From Bufo bufo (taxonomy: Eukaryota > Chordata > Amphibia > Anura > Bufonidae), in the NCBI RefSeq assembly GCF_905171765.1, contig NC_053392.1:503236556-503300555 (forward strand): a stretch of DNA of 64,000 bases, given 5' to 3'. Shown here one piece after another: positions 54,813-64,000 of this stretch (positions are counted from its first letter, which is position 1; each line of letters starts with the position of its first letter). Below the pieces are notes generated by a model. That model made no database searches, was not told the origin of the DNA, and saw only the letters and a program-made list of their open reading frames with translations. A program made the position numbers and the translations under genes.

Positions 54813-55728
54813 ACTGCTGACCTGACAGTTGCGCAGAAAACCATCATTGACACCCTCCATAAGGAGGAAAAGCCTCAAAAGGTAATTGCAAAAGAAGTTG
54901 AATGTTCCCAAAGTGCTGTATCAAAGCACAAGGTGCACAAGCAGCAGGGATGACCGCAGCCTGGAGAAAATTGCCAGGAAAAGGCTATTCAAAAGTGTTG
55001 GGGACTTTCACAAGGAGTGGACTGAGGCTGGAGTAAGTGCATCAAGAGCCACCACACATAAACGGATCCTCGACATGGGCTTCAAATGTCATATTCCTCT
55101 TGTCAAGCCTCCCCTGAACAACAAACGTCAGAAGCGTCTTACCTGGGCTAAAGAAAAAAAGAACTGGTCTGTTGCTCAGTGGTCCAAAGTCCTGTTTTCT
55201 GATGAGAGCAACTTTTGCATCTCATTTGGAAACCAAGGACCCAGAGTCTGGAGAAAGAATGGAGAGGCACACAATGCAAGATGTTTGAAGTCCAGTGTGA
55301 AGTTTCCACAGTCTGTGTTGATTTGTGCAGCCATATCATCTGCTAGTGTTGGTCCACTGTGCTTCTTTAAGTCCAGAGTCAACGCAGCCGTCTACCAGGA
55401 GATTTTGGAGCACTTCATGCTTCCTTTCCCAGATGAGCTTTATGGAGATGGTGACTTCATTTTCCAGCAGGGCTTAGAACCTGCCCACACTGCCAAAAGT
55501 ACCAAAACCTGGTTCAATGACCATGAGATTACTGTGCTTGATTGACAAGCAAACTCGCCTGACCTGAACCCCACAGAGAATCTATGGGGCATTGCCAAGA
55601 GAAAGATGAAATACATGAGACTGAACAATGCAGAAGAGCTGAAGGCTGCTATTGAAGCATCCTGGACTTCCAGAAAACCTCAGCAGTGCCATAGGCTGAT
55701 AGCATCCATGCCACGCCGTTTCATGTAA
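54813..55728 (+). pseudogene. Tc1 (DD34E) transposase, inactivated
   Basis: The frame enters at KTADLTVAQKTII without its start codon and changes near 54930 after QSAVSKH, where a deletion is likely. It then runs SRDDRSLEKIARKR to the end FM-TAA at 55726-55728. The first catalytic Asp in LFSDESNF is kept. The second site reads FQQGLEPAHTAK, where family members have Asp, so it is mutated to Gly. TGA at 55543-55545 stands just before QANSPDLNPTENLWG, which holds the final Glu. Clearly dead. Confidence 0.9.
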
Positions 55729-55876
55729 TATTCTAATTTTCTGAGATTGTGACTTTGGGGTTTCATAAGCTATAAACCATAATCATCCAAATTATAACAA
55801 ATAAAGGCTTGAAATATCTCGCTTTGCATGTAATGAGTCTATCTCATATATTAGTTTCACCTTTTAAGTTGCATTA

Positions 55877-56202
55877 GGCCTCATGCACACAACCGTTTTT
55901 CGGGTCCGCATCCAAGCCGCAGTTTTTGCGGCTCGGGTGCGGACCCCTTCACTTCAATGGGGCCGCAAAAGATGCGGACAGCACTCCGTGTGCTGTCCGC
56001 ATTCTTTGCTCAATTTCGTGGCCCCGCAAAAAAAATATAGCATGTCCTATTCTTGTCCGTTTTGCGAACAAAAATAGGCATTTCTACAATGGGCCGCCTG
56101 TTCCGTTCCGCAAATTGCGGAAGACACAAGGGCGGCTTCCGTTTTTTTGCGGATCCGCGGTTTGCGGACAGCAAAAAACGGAACGGTCGTGTGCATGAGG
56201 CC
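55877..56202. mobile_element. MITE with GGCCTCATGCACAC ends, TTA duplication
   Basis: Ends GGCCTCATGCACACAACCGT and inverse ACGGTCGTGTGCATGAGGCC, TTA on both sides (55874-55876, 56203-56205). The intact Tc1 left repeat at 54225-54245 shows the same site without insertion. A truncated relative starts at 63949. Confidence 0.93.
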
Positions 56203-56256
56203 TTACTGAAATAAATGAACTTTTGCATGACATTCTAATTTTTCGAGTTTCACTTG

Positions 56257-56862
56257 CATATATTATGAGGTGTTTTTCTGTGTGAATCAGAGATTGAGTA
56301 ACTGGTATGTGGGCGTAAAGTCTGAATGGAATGCACTTCATTAGTATGCATCATGATTACTTGTCTTACTCTTATTCTCACAGATAAAGGTCTTTGAGTA
56401 TTCTGTATTTCTTACAGATGTTAAATAGGGGTGAACTATAGGCACATGAGATGTGCAAATAAGAGCAAACTGCCATAAAATAGTAAGTAAGCAGTTGCCC
56501 AAGATTCAGTTTTCTCCTATTGTATGAGGGGGTAGGGCCAACAAATTCTTGGATAACAGACATGTGGCATGGACAAAGAGGGGGTACATAGTTCCCGGGA
56601 ATAAAAGACCCATGCATTGGACATATGTTGAGGGGGGAGATGGAAGCTAGAGGAGCAAGATGAAAGACAGGGATTGGAGAAGAGACCTAAAGGCCCATGT
56701 GTGGCAACTATGTACTGTAAAGTTTAACGATTTGTTTATGTCATTATAGTGTTTACAGTGCTATTACGTACCATCATTTTCGCCCTTTAAAACGCAGCTG
56801 CGCATGAGACACACATCGGTTTTAGAGGAGGAAAATAAGAATAATATTTTTCATAAGACCTC
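56257..56862. other. Unassigned region
   Basis: No gene or repeat recognised. Confidence 0.5.
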
Positions 56863-57478
56863 AGCTCAGACCCCAATGTTAATCAGAACTCAGCTCAGAC
56901 CCCCAATGTAAGGCTACTTTCACATCAGCATTTTTCCTTTCCGGTATTGAGATCCGTCATAGGATCTCAATACCGGGGAAAAACGCTTCAGTTTTGTCCC
57001 CATTCATTGTCAATGGGGACAAAACTGAACTGAATGGAACGGAGTGCCCCAGAATGCATTCCATTCCGTTTGGTTGCGTTCCCGTGAAAACGCTTCAAGC
57101 AGCGCTTTTGAGTGTGTCATGGGATGCGGAGCAAGACGGATCTAGCATGAAACAAAATGTACAGTAAGTCAATGGTGCCAGATCCATTTTCTCGGACACA
57201 AAGGAAAACTGATCTGGCGCCCATTGACTTACATGGCTATTTTAGAGATAATACAACCGGATCTGTTCATAATGGATGTAGACGGTTGTATTATCCTAAC
57301 GGCAGCATTTTTGCTGATCCATGACAGATCCAGCAAAAACGAAAATGTGAAAGTAGCCTTAACCAGACCTCAGCTCTGAGCCCCAAGTAGACCCCCAATG
57401 TTAATTAGACATCAGCTCAGGCCCCAAATCAGACCTCATATTAGACCCCCCAATGTTAATCAGACCTTAGATCAGACA
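56863..57478. repeat. Degenerate minisatellite split by a MITE
   Basis: The phrase CAGCTCAGACCCCCAATGTT with AATCAGA spacers recurs about 6 times with variation on both sides of the MITE 56912-57358. Confidence 0.75.
56912..57358. mobile_element. MITE, GGCTACTTTCACA family, copy 4
   Basis: Ends GGCTACTTTCACATCAGCAT and inverse ATGTGAAAGTAGCC; left TAA, right TTA. Inner inverted words GACAAAACTGAA-type, CATTGACTTACA and ATAATACAACCGGATCTG. Confidence 0.83.
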
Positions 57479-58018
57479 AAAATAAATAAATAAATCACTG
57501 CACCTCTGCTGCTCCGGAAGCCGCTCCTGAGATCCAGTACTCTTACACCATTGTAGTGCTATGACCCAATGTCACACAACACGAGGTCACGGAGCACACC
57601 TACGCACTCATGTTGTGTGCGGGTCATAGTACAGCGCTGACAGAAAGGGAAGACCAGGTAGTGGCGAGTACTTCCAGCACAAGGAGTGCTGTATTCACAG
57701 CTCCCCGGTCCTACTGTACTAACGAAAGCTTCCATATTAGTATTCATCCTATAAGATGCACTTTTCAATTTGGGGGAAAACAGTACACCTTATAGGGTGA
57801 AAAATACAGTAATTGTAATTATTGTTTTCTATAAGTATCATATGGTCTTTCTGTAATATTTCTTTCTTTCAGGTTATGTCATATCTCCATATACTTAATA
57901 ATAATAGTAACTATAGCATACGTTTTCCACAATATACTTTTTTTTATACACTTACTCTTTTATCTCATTTATTGTGCCCAACCTTCAAATCAGACCCAGT
58001 AAGATGGTGGATTACATA
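57479..58018. other. Unassigned region
   Basis: No gene. The words TATAAGATGCACTTTTC and CACCTTATAGGGTGAAAAA at 57740-57805 look like a short repeat fragment. Confidence 0.45.
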
Positions 58019-59216
58019 CAGTTGTGTTCAAAATAATAGCAGTCAGACATCACTAACCTGATCAATCACTGTTTTTGATAGAAATTATATTGCTACATGG
58101 CAAATAATTTACTAGCAGGTGTAGTAGAGTAATAGAAATCCAACAGACCCAACAGTCATGCCATGCATGCTGCTGATTCTCTGTAATTCAATCACTTATT
58201 GAAAGGGGCATGTTCAAAATAATAGCAGCGTGGAGTTCAATTAGTGAGGTCATTTATTCTTTGAAAAACAATTATTGCCCTTATTTAAGGAAGGAAGGCA
58301 GAAAATGTTGTACATGCTGGTTCCAGTGCATTTCTCTCTGAAATTCTGAGGAAAATGGGTTGTTCCAGACATTGTTGAGAAGAACAGAGTACCTTAATTA
58401 AAAAGTTGATTGGAGAGGACAAAACATAGAAGTGCATAGAAGTGCAGAAAATGATAGGCTGCTCAGCTAAAATGATCGCAAATGCTTTAAAATGGCAACC
58501 AAAACCTGAAAGACATGGAAGAAAGCGAAAAACTACCATTCGAATGGATAGAAGAATAGCCAAAATGACAAGGACTCAGCTAACAATCAGCTCCGGGAAG
58601 ATCAAAGAAGGTCTAAAGCAGGGGGTACTCAACTGGCGGAACCGCGGTCCAAATACGGACCGCGGCCGCCAGTTGTCCGGACCCCGGCCATCCTTCAGAG
58701 CGCTCCTCCTCTCCTGCACACTGTACCGTGCAGGAGGAGGAGCTTACCGGCGCACATTCCGCCTGTCCCACAGCGCAGTGAGACAGGGCTTCCTCCACAT
58801 GTAGCGCTCCTCCTCCTGCACACTCTGGTACGTGCAGGAGGAGGAGCTTACCGGCGCACTTCTTCCTGCCCCAGGGGCGCAGTGAGAGACGGCTCCCTCC
58901 ACATGCAGGCACCAGCGCTTTCTCCCTCCGCGCGCTCACAGGTCCCTCCTCCCCTGCAGCAGCGGCAGCAGGTAAGGGAGCTTCAATCTCCAAAGGACAC
59001 TTACGTGCTGCTGGAGAGGGGAGGGACATCACCACTGCCACCAATGAAATAAAGTCACATTTGGGAAGGAAGGGGGGCGTGGAGAGGGCTACAGAGAGGC
59101 GGGAACACGTCACTGACTGCAGGAAAGGACTCCAGTCAGTGTCGTGTTCCCATCTCTTCTGGGCCATCTTCTTTAGGTAACCTGATTAAATAAAGTGATT
59201 AAGCCCCATCAAACCA

Positions 59217-59405
59217 TGATAGTTTTGTTCCGCATCCAATTCCCATTATTGGGGCATTGGATGCGGACCCCTTAGTTTCAATGGAGCGGAAAAAGATGCA
59301 GACAGCACACAGTGTGCTGTCTGCATCTCTTGTGGCCCCATTGTAATTAAGGGGCCGCATCCAATCCCCCAATAATGGGAATTGGATGCGGAACAAAACT
59401 ATCAT
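59217..59405. mobile_element. Near-perfect palindromic MITE
   Basis: Arms ATAGTTTTGTTCCGCATCCA and inverse TGGATGCGGAACAAAACTAT, then AATTCCCATTATTGGGG and inverse, and a central GACAGCACACAGTGTGCTGTC. No clear duplication. Confidence 0.85.
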
Positions 59406-59509
59406 ATGTCTGTTCTGTGGCTTGGGTTGCCACCCGGCCAGTAGTTCACCAGCAAGGCTGGTATTTTAGTTCCCTTGCCGGTGCCAGAATTTTCCTGTAA
59501 GGACTGTTA

Positions 59510-59848
59510 GGGTACTTTCACACCTGCAGCAGGACGGATCCGACAGGCTGTTCACCCTGTCAGATCCGTCCTGTCGCTATTTTGCCGGACTGCCACTCCC
59601 CATTGACTATAGCAGGAGTGGAGCTACGGCGCAGCATGGCAGTGCACGGCGTGAGGCCGCCAGACGAAAAAGTCGGACATGTAGTACTTTTAGTCTGGCG
59701 GCCTCTCACCGTGCTGCGCCGTAGCTCTGCCCCCATCCCCATTATAGTCGATGGGCACAGAGCAGCGGCACGGCGAAGTAGTGGCAAGATGGATCTGACG
59801 GGGTGAGCAGCCTGTCGGATCCGTCCTGCTGCAAGTGTGAAAGTACCC
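59510..59848. mobile_element. MITE, GGGTACTTTCACAC type, TTA duplication
   Basis: Ends GGGTACTTTCACACCTGCAG and inverse-like GCAAGTGTGAAAGTACCC, TTA on both sides. Arms share ACGGATCCGACAGGCTG and GCGCCGTAGCTC words. It is nested in the hAT element, which is itself nested in Tc1. Confidence 0.9.
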
Positions 59849-60123
59849 TTACTAATGAGCGCTTCCATCATGGAACGCCCATTAGTACAGCCGTTACCTC
59901 CACCGCTACTTGTGCTAGTAAAAAAATAAATAAAATTACGGTACCTCCACCTCCATTTGCTCACGCTGTGGAGAACACTCCCTGCTGACTAGAAGCTCAG
60001 GACAGGACCTACAAGACGTCATCACGTTGGAGCACCGGTCCTGAGCTTGCAGTCAGCAGCGAATGTTCACCGCAGCCAGGTGAATGCTAATTATTATTTT
60101 TTTTTTGCAAAAGCAGAGAAGGG

Positions 60124-60235
60124 GGGCACTAATGGGGGCATTACTCTTACTGGGGGCACTAATGGGGACATTATTCTTACTGGGGGCATTATTCTTACTG
60201 GGGCACTAATGTGGCCATTACTAATTCTGGGACTT
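60124..60235 (+). repeat. Short minisatellite
   Basis: About five imperfect copies of GGGGGCACTAATGGGG / CATTACTCTTACT of 20-35 bp. Confidence 0.85.
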
Positions 60236-61264
60236 ACCGGGGCGCTCCACTATAACGTCAGAGCGCCCCACGCGCATGGATCACATGATCGCATGGCATC
60301 TTTACTGTTGGCGTTCAGCTCGGACCTTCACCTGACTGCAGACCCAGGTATGTGGACCTTTAACAAAACTAGTTGAGTACCCCTGGTCTAAAGTTACCTG
60401 TGAGTACTGTTACAATTAGAAGACGCCTATGTGAACCCAAGCTATCTGCAAGAAGCCCCCGCAAAGTCCCACTGTTGAAAAAAAGACATGTGCTGACATT
60501 TGTCAAAGGGCACATTGACTGATGAAAGTAAGATTGTTCTTTTTGGGTCTAGTGGCTGGAGACAGTTTGTCAGACGACCCCCAAACACTGAATTCAAGCC
60601 ACAGTGCACTGTGAAGACAGTGAAGCATGGTGGTGCAAGCATCATGATATGGGAATGTTTCTCATACTACGGTGTTGGGCCTATTTATCGTATACCAGGG
60701 ATCATGGATCAGTTTGAATACATCAGAATACTTGAAGAGGTCATGCTGCCTTATGCTGAAGAGGAAATGCCCTTGAAATGGGTGTTCCAACAAGACAACG
60801 ACCCCAAACACACCAGTAAACGTGCACATCTTGGTTCCAGACCAACAAGATTGACGTTATGGAGTGGTCAGCCCAATCCCCGGATCTAAATCCAATAGAA
60901 AACTTGTGGGGTGACATCAAAAATGCAGTTTCCGAGCAAAACCAAGAAATAGAGAAGAACTGTGGAATGTAGTCCAATCATCCTGGTCTGGAATACCTGT
61001 TCACAGGTGCAGACGTTGGTTCACTTTATGCAACACAGATGTACAGCAGTTCTCAGAAACAGTGTTATACAACTAATATTATTTAAGTGATTCAAAGGAA
61101 TCAAAATCTTCAAACATTTTTCAGTTTATATATTGAATGTTTGAGTTTGTAAAGAAGAATACAAACACTGCTATTTGTTTTGAACAGTCTAATATTCACT
61201 TTAAAAAAAAAAATTAGAGGAACAAAACAAATTTGATATATTTTTCTTCATGTTTTGATTTGGA

Positions 61265-61740
61265 ATAGAATGTGTAGTGTTCCCAATGCATTTGTGTGTA
61301 TGGAAATAGAAGCTATTAGAAGGAGAAAATAAAGAAAGATGTTTGGGGGTTGTCATACAACAAGAACTTTCTTACTAATCAAGAATTGAGAAGTATACAA
61401 GAGGTGTGACTTTTCTTACGTATGGCAATGTTCTAATGTGGTCATAGAAATGAATGTTAAGTATTAATGATGTCATGTGTCAAACACATTGATGTCTATT
61501 GACTGCGGTAAACTTGAATTATAATACTAACTATTCCTTTGTTTTCTGGGGTATAAAGGACCATGTTTGGGGACATAAACCAAGCACTGCTGCTTCAAAC
61601 TTTTATCTACCTCATGTACCGTAATCTGCCTGACTTTTATATTGATTGCAACGCTGTCTTACTACTCGTCTCTGAATAAACCCCTTTCTAAGAAAAAGTC
61701 GCCTCAAAAGTTCTTGTGTTGCTGCGACCAGTTTCCAATA
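61265..61740 (+). repeat. Possible solo LTR
   Basis: Contains GGTATAAAGG at about 61550 and TGAATAAACC at about 61673, 123 bp apart, the spacing of a promoter and polyadenylation signal in a retroviral LTR. It starts near TGTGTAGTG and could end near GTTTCCA. No target duplication or internal region was found, so this is weak. Confidence 0.3.
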
Positions 61741-61966
61741 CATACCACTGATCAAACAACAAATAAGCAAACATTCATTTGTCGGGTGATTGCACATCGC
61801 CAATGTAAACGAGGGAGATGCCACCAACGATAGGCACACTGAATGGGGGACAAACAATCATAGTAACTGTCTGTCTCCCATCTGGTTTGAGCTGTGTAAA
61901 AAACAATCTGTATATCATCGATCAGCGATGGCTGAGTAGTGCTAAGAGTGGCTACAGTACTGGTCA

Positions 61967-62050
61967 GGGGCGGACTGGAAACTTAAAGTGGCCCTGGAAA
62001 AAATACTAAAAGTGGCCCACCGGGAAATCTTCCTGTAAGGTCTATGGCCA
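61967..62050. repeat. hAT-like end fragment
   Basis: CAGGGGCGGACTGG has the form of a hAT terminal repeat. The opposite end was not found. Confidence 0.4.
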
Positions 62051-62339
62051 AATCCTCCTCCGGTACTGGTCCTGAGGCGAAAAATTCAACCCCAAGGTAA
62101 TCAGCACTCCTGTCATATAACTACTGCAAGTACATAGACATTCTCATAACTTTTTATTACCTATTGCATGTTTGAATAGCTTTTCAGTTACATTGATTTG
62201 TGTGCTTAAGTAATCGTGGATTTCTAATACATTAGAACTGCCAAAGCTAAAAATATCTTAACTTTCTACAATGTTGACTTATAAATGACGCAACTAGAAC
62301 ACAAAGTGAAATAATGAGATGGTGCCTGCTTTACCCATA

Positions 62340-62560
62340 ACTTCCTCAGCAACAATATGTAGCGGAATTTGTCCGGCCGAAAACAGGCATTTATGCCGGA
62401 TCAATGGGGACCCGGAGGTGTGCAACGGTATCTGACTATACCAAATACAGTAAACTCCGGTGGTCTGTTAATCTGCCGAAACAGTCTGGCCGGTAGTCTG
62501 TTCCTCTGCCGAAACACAGTCCCCAGGTTTGTGCTGCAGATGTGACCCTACCCTGAATTT
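62340..62560. repeat. GC-rich MITE-like fragment
   Basis: GTCCGGCCGAAAACAGGCAT, CCGAAACAGTCTGGCCGG and similar words resemble 591-829; its ends are not clear. Confidence 0.4.
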
Positions 62561-62669
62561 ATCGTTATCAGATTTTAGATTTCTTCTGCTTAAACCATGT
62601 GAATCACCACTGCTCTGACCTAAAGAGAGTGCTTTCATTTAAAGCTTGCCCTTGAGAAATACCGGGCAA

Positions 62670-62880
62670 ATTTTTTTATTTTGCGGCATTTATATAGCAC
62701 TACTATATTCCGCACCACTTTACAGACATTAGCATCAAGCTGTCCCCAATGGGGGTCACAATCTAAGTTTCCCTATCAGTAATGTCTTTGGCGTGTGGGA
62801 CGGAAACCAGAGTACCCAGAGGAAACCCCCGCAAACACGGAGAGAACATACAAACTCATGCAGATGTTGTCCTTGGGGGC
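62670..62880 (-). repeat. V-SINE-type SINE, truncated, minus strand
   Basis: On the minus strand: GGACAACATCTGCATGAG, TTTGTATGTTCTCTCCG, then GTTTGCGGGGGTTTCCTCTG, CCAAAGACATTACTGATAGG, GACAGCTTGATGCTAATGTC and CTATATAAATGCCGC. The tRNA-like head is missing. Confidence 0.85.
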
Positions 62881-63948
62881 ATCTTTTGAAATATGTTTAG
62901 AAAAAAATCTGATGTGTATTTCCGCTGGCAAAAATCTGAGGCTGACCCTCCAGCTTCTGCTGTGGTTTGAATGCTGCATATCTAAACGTGGATTAGCCCA
63001 TTCAATGGCCCAATGATTGGCTGAGGGGACCTTGACTAGCTTTCCAAAGTGTTGAGCCAAGATGAGAAGTACAAACCAAGCAGGGGCTGGAGTGGCTTTG
63101 GGGATCGATGGAGGTGAGGATAGCTTCTTTATTATTTTGTGTTGGCTTTTTTTTTTTTTTTTTTCCCCCAAACACCAATGTAATTAACTTTACAGTTATA
63201 ATTTTCATTACTTTGATTTCCCCTGATCCTCTGCAGCTGTTCACTGAGCAAACAGAAGACTTCAAACTGTCAAAGTCTTCTGCAAAATATAGAAGACAAA
63301 ATTAAATTACGGTAATAATAATTTAATTTTAATAAAATAAAAAAAATTAACACTAATAATAACTGTTTTTGTATCAATTACATCAATAGTACAACACGCA
63401 ATATGGTATATAAATAATCTGCTGTATAAAAGGATGTAATATTGTAAAGTATTTAAATGAATTATGAAAACAAATACATAAAAGTCAAAATATGGCACCA
63501 TCTTTTATATAAAATTGCCTTGCCAGGTCTGTGTAAATGAAAAAGACACTGTATATAAGTGATTACCGTATGTCTAGCATATGCATACAGCAAAGGCCCT
63601 TCTCCATTCATTACTGAATGACTGACATTCAAGGGTGTGATGCTGCTCCTGAAAAAGTTCCGCACTGAAGAGCCTATAGCCCAACTCGCATTGCGTTTTT
63701 TCTTTATGTTTCGCATGTATATTGGGAGCCTTTCATTTCAATGTCCATATGGTTCCATTTTTTAAACGGAGGCCAAAAAAGTGTCATTTGGCCTCCCTCT
63801 GGAGGTATACCTCACTAACTGCAAAAGAAAAAAAAACGAAACCTGCACTATTAAAGTCCAATGTATATAGCACTGTATAGAGTTTTTTTTAAATATAGTA
63901 GCCTGTGGGTGACCGATGTCAGAGTATGACATCCATCATAGGCCATAA
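62881..63948. other. Unassigned AT-rich region
   Basis: No gene. Poly-T run at 63149-63164; AT-rich at 63300-63480. Confidence 0.5.
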
Positions 63949-64000
63949 TGGCTCATGGACACAACCGTATGTATTTATAGGACAGATCCACAAAATACGT
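63949..64000. mobile_element. MITE cut by the window edge
   Basis: GGCTCATGGACACAACCGTAT resembles the end of the MITE 55877-56202 (GGCCTCATGCACACAACCGT). Only the first about 50 bp are present. Confidence 0.55.

Larger units (their letters stand above)
54182..56256 (+). mobile_element. Tc1-like element with two nested MITEs
   Basis: Ends CAGGTGAAACTCGAAAAATT and inverse TTTTTCGAGTTTCACTTG; TA on the left, CA on the right. The terminal repeats are about 240 bp. MITEs at about 54500-54812 and 55877-56202 interrupt it. Without them the element would be about 1.4-1.5 kb, near normal Tc1 size. Confidence 0.9.
58619..60385. mobile_element. Non-autonomous hAT element, 1767 bp, perfect 8-bp duplication
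   Basis: Flanked by GTCTAAAG at 58611-58618 and 60386-60393. Ends CAGGGGGTACTCAACTGG and inverse AGTTGAGTACCCCTG. The GC-rich left part repeats CGTGCAGGAGGAGGAGCTTA twice. It carries two further MITEs and a minisatellite. No hAT transposase frame is visible. Confidence 0.92.
58290..60968 (+). pseudogene. Tc1 transposase, split and broken
   Basis: The N-terminal part (GCSAKMIANALKWQPKPERH, basic DNA-binding region) lies before the hAT insertion at 58618. After 60393 come KLPVSTVTIRRRLCEPKLSA, then TDESKIVLFGSSGW with the first Asp, ECFSYYGVGPIYRI, and FQQDNDPKHTSKRAH with the second Asp. A frame change near 60845 precedes SAQSPDLNPIENLWG, which holds the final Glu. All three acidic residues remain, but frameshifts and the insertion kill it. 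Confidence 0.88.
58019..61189 (+). mobile_element. Tc1-like element split by a hAT element
   Basis: Left CAGTTGTGTTCAAAATAATA after TA (58017-58018). Right degraded inverse ATTTGTTTTGAACAGTCT. An internal direct copy GTTCAAAATAATAGCAGCG near 58211. The transposase gene is interrupted at 58619-60385. Confidence 0.85.

Noticed and set aside
63149..63164. Poly-T as a minus-strand SINE or LINE tail
   Set aside because: No SINE body adjoins it directly; the nearest SINE (62670-62880) ends 270 bp away.
38400..64000. Search for NPHP1 or mitoregulin, neighbours of MALL in mammals
   Set aside because: No exon recognisable by eye was found on either strand. This does not show that they are absent from the chromosome.
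1..64000. CRISPR arrays, operons, bacterial promoters
   Set aside because: The sequence is eukaryotic. Repeats are transposon-derived and no regularly spaced array is present.

Overview
This is vertebrate, almost certainly anuran (frog or toad), nuclear DNA. It is AT-rich with no bacterial-style gene layout. It is packed with foldback MITEs, Tc1/mariner and hAT transposons, V-SINE-type SINEs and one Ty3/Gypsy-class LTR element, often nested two or three deep. Anuran origin is an inference from this repeat mix and from the host gene.

One host gene is present, and it is hidden because its exons are short. Four exons on the minus strand (38209-38316, 17567-17737, 15451-15585, 7752-7814), all joined at phase-0 GT/AG junctions, encode a 158-residue four-pass MARVEL protein of the MAL family. 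MALL (BENE) is the best match. The introns are about 20.5, 2.0 and 7.6 kb and are filled with transposons.

Region by region. 1-7750 lies downstream of MALL: a cut Tc1 copy, a rearranged non-autonomous Tc1 (1742-3920) and several palindromic MITEs. 7752-38316 is MALL. Intron 3 carries a complete mariner-type element with an intact transposase (11791-13448) inside a larger palindromic repeat. Intron 1 carries many MITEs and a foldback element with a hammerhead-ribozyme-like core (19842-20518). 38317-43640 lies upstream of MALL: another non-autonomous Tc1, a hAT MITE with a perfect 8-bp target duplication, and a deleted mariner copy. 43657-51295 is a decayed LTR retrotransposon of the Gmr1-like type. 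It has a SCAN-like Gag and integrase encoded before reverse transcriptase. 51301-64000 is three Tc1 elements with nested MITEs and a hAT element, two SINE copies, and low-complexity DNA with no recognised gene.

Only two units look like intact coding units: MALL, and the mariner transposase at 12099-13157. All other transposase, gag and pol reading frames are broken. The best candidates for something little described are a pair of roughly 670-bp foldback elements (11116-11781 and 19842-20518). They share one architecture and perfect 15-16 bp target duplications, and one has a hammerhead-like motif in its loop.
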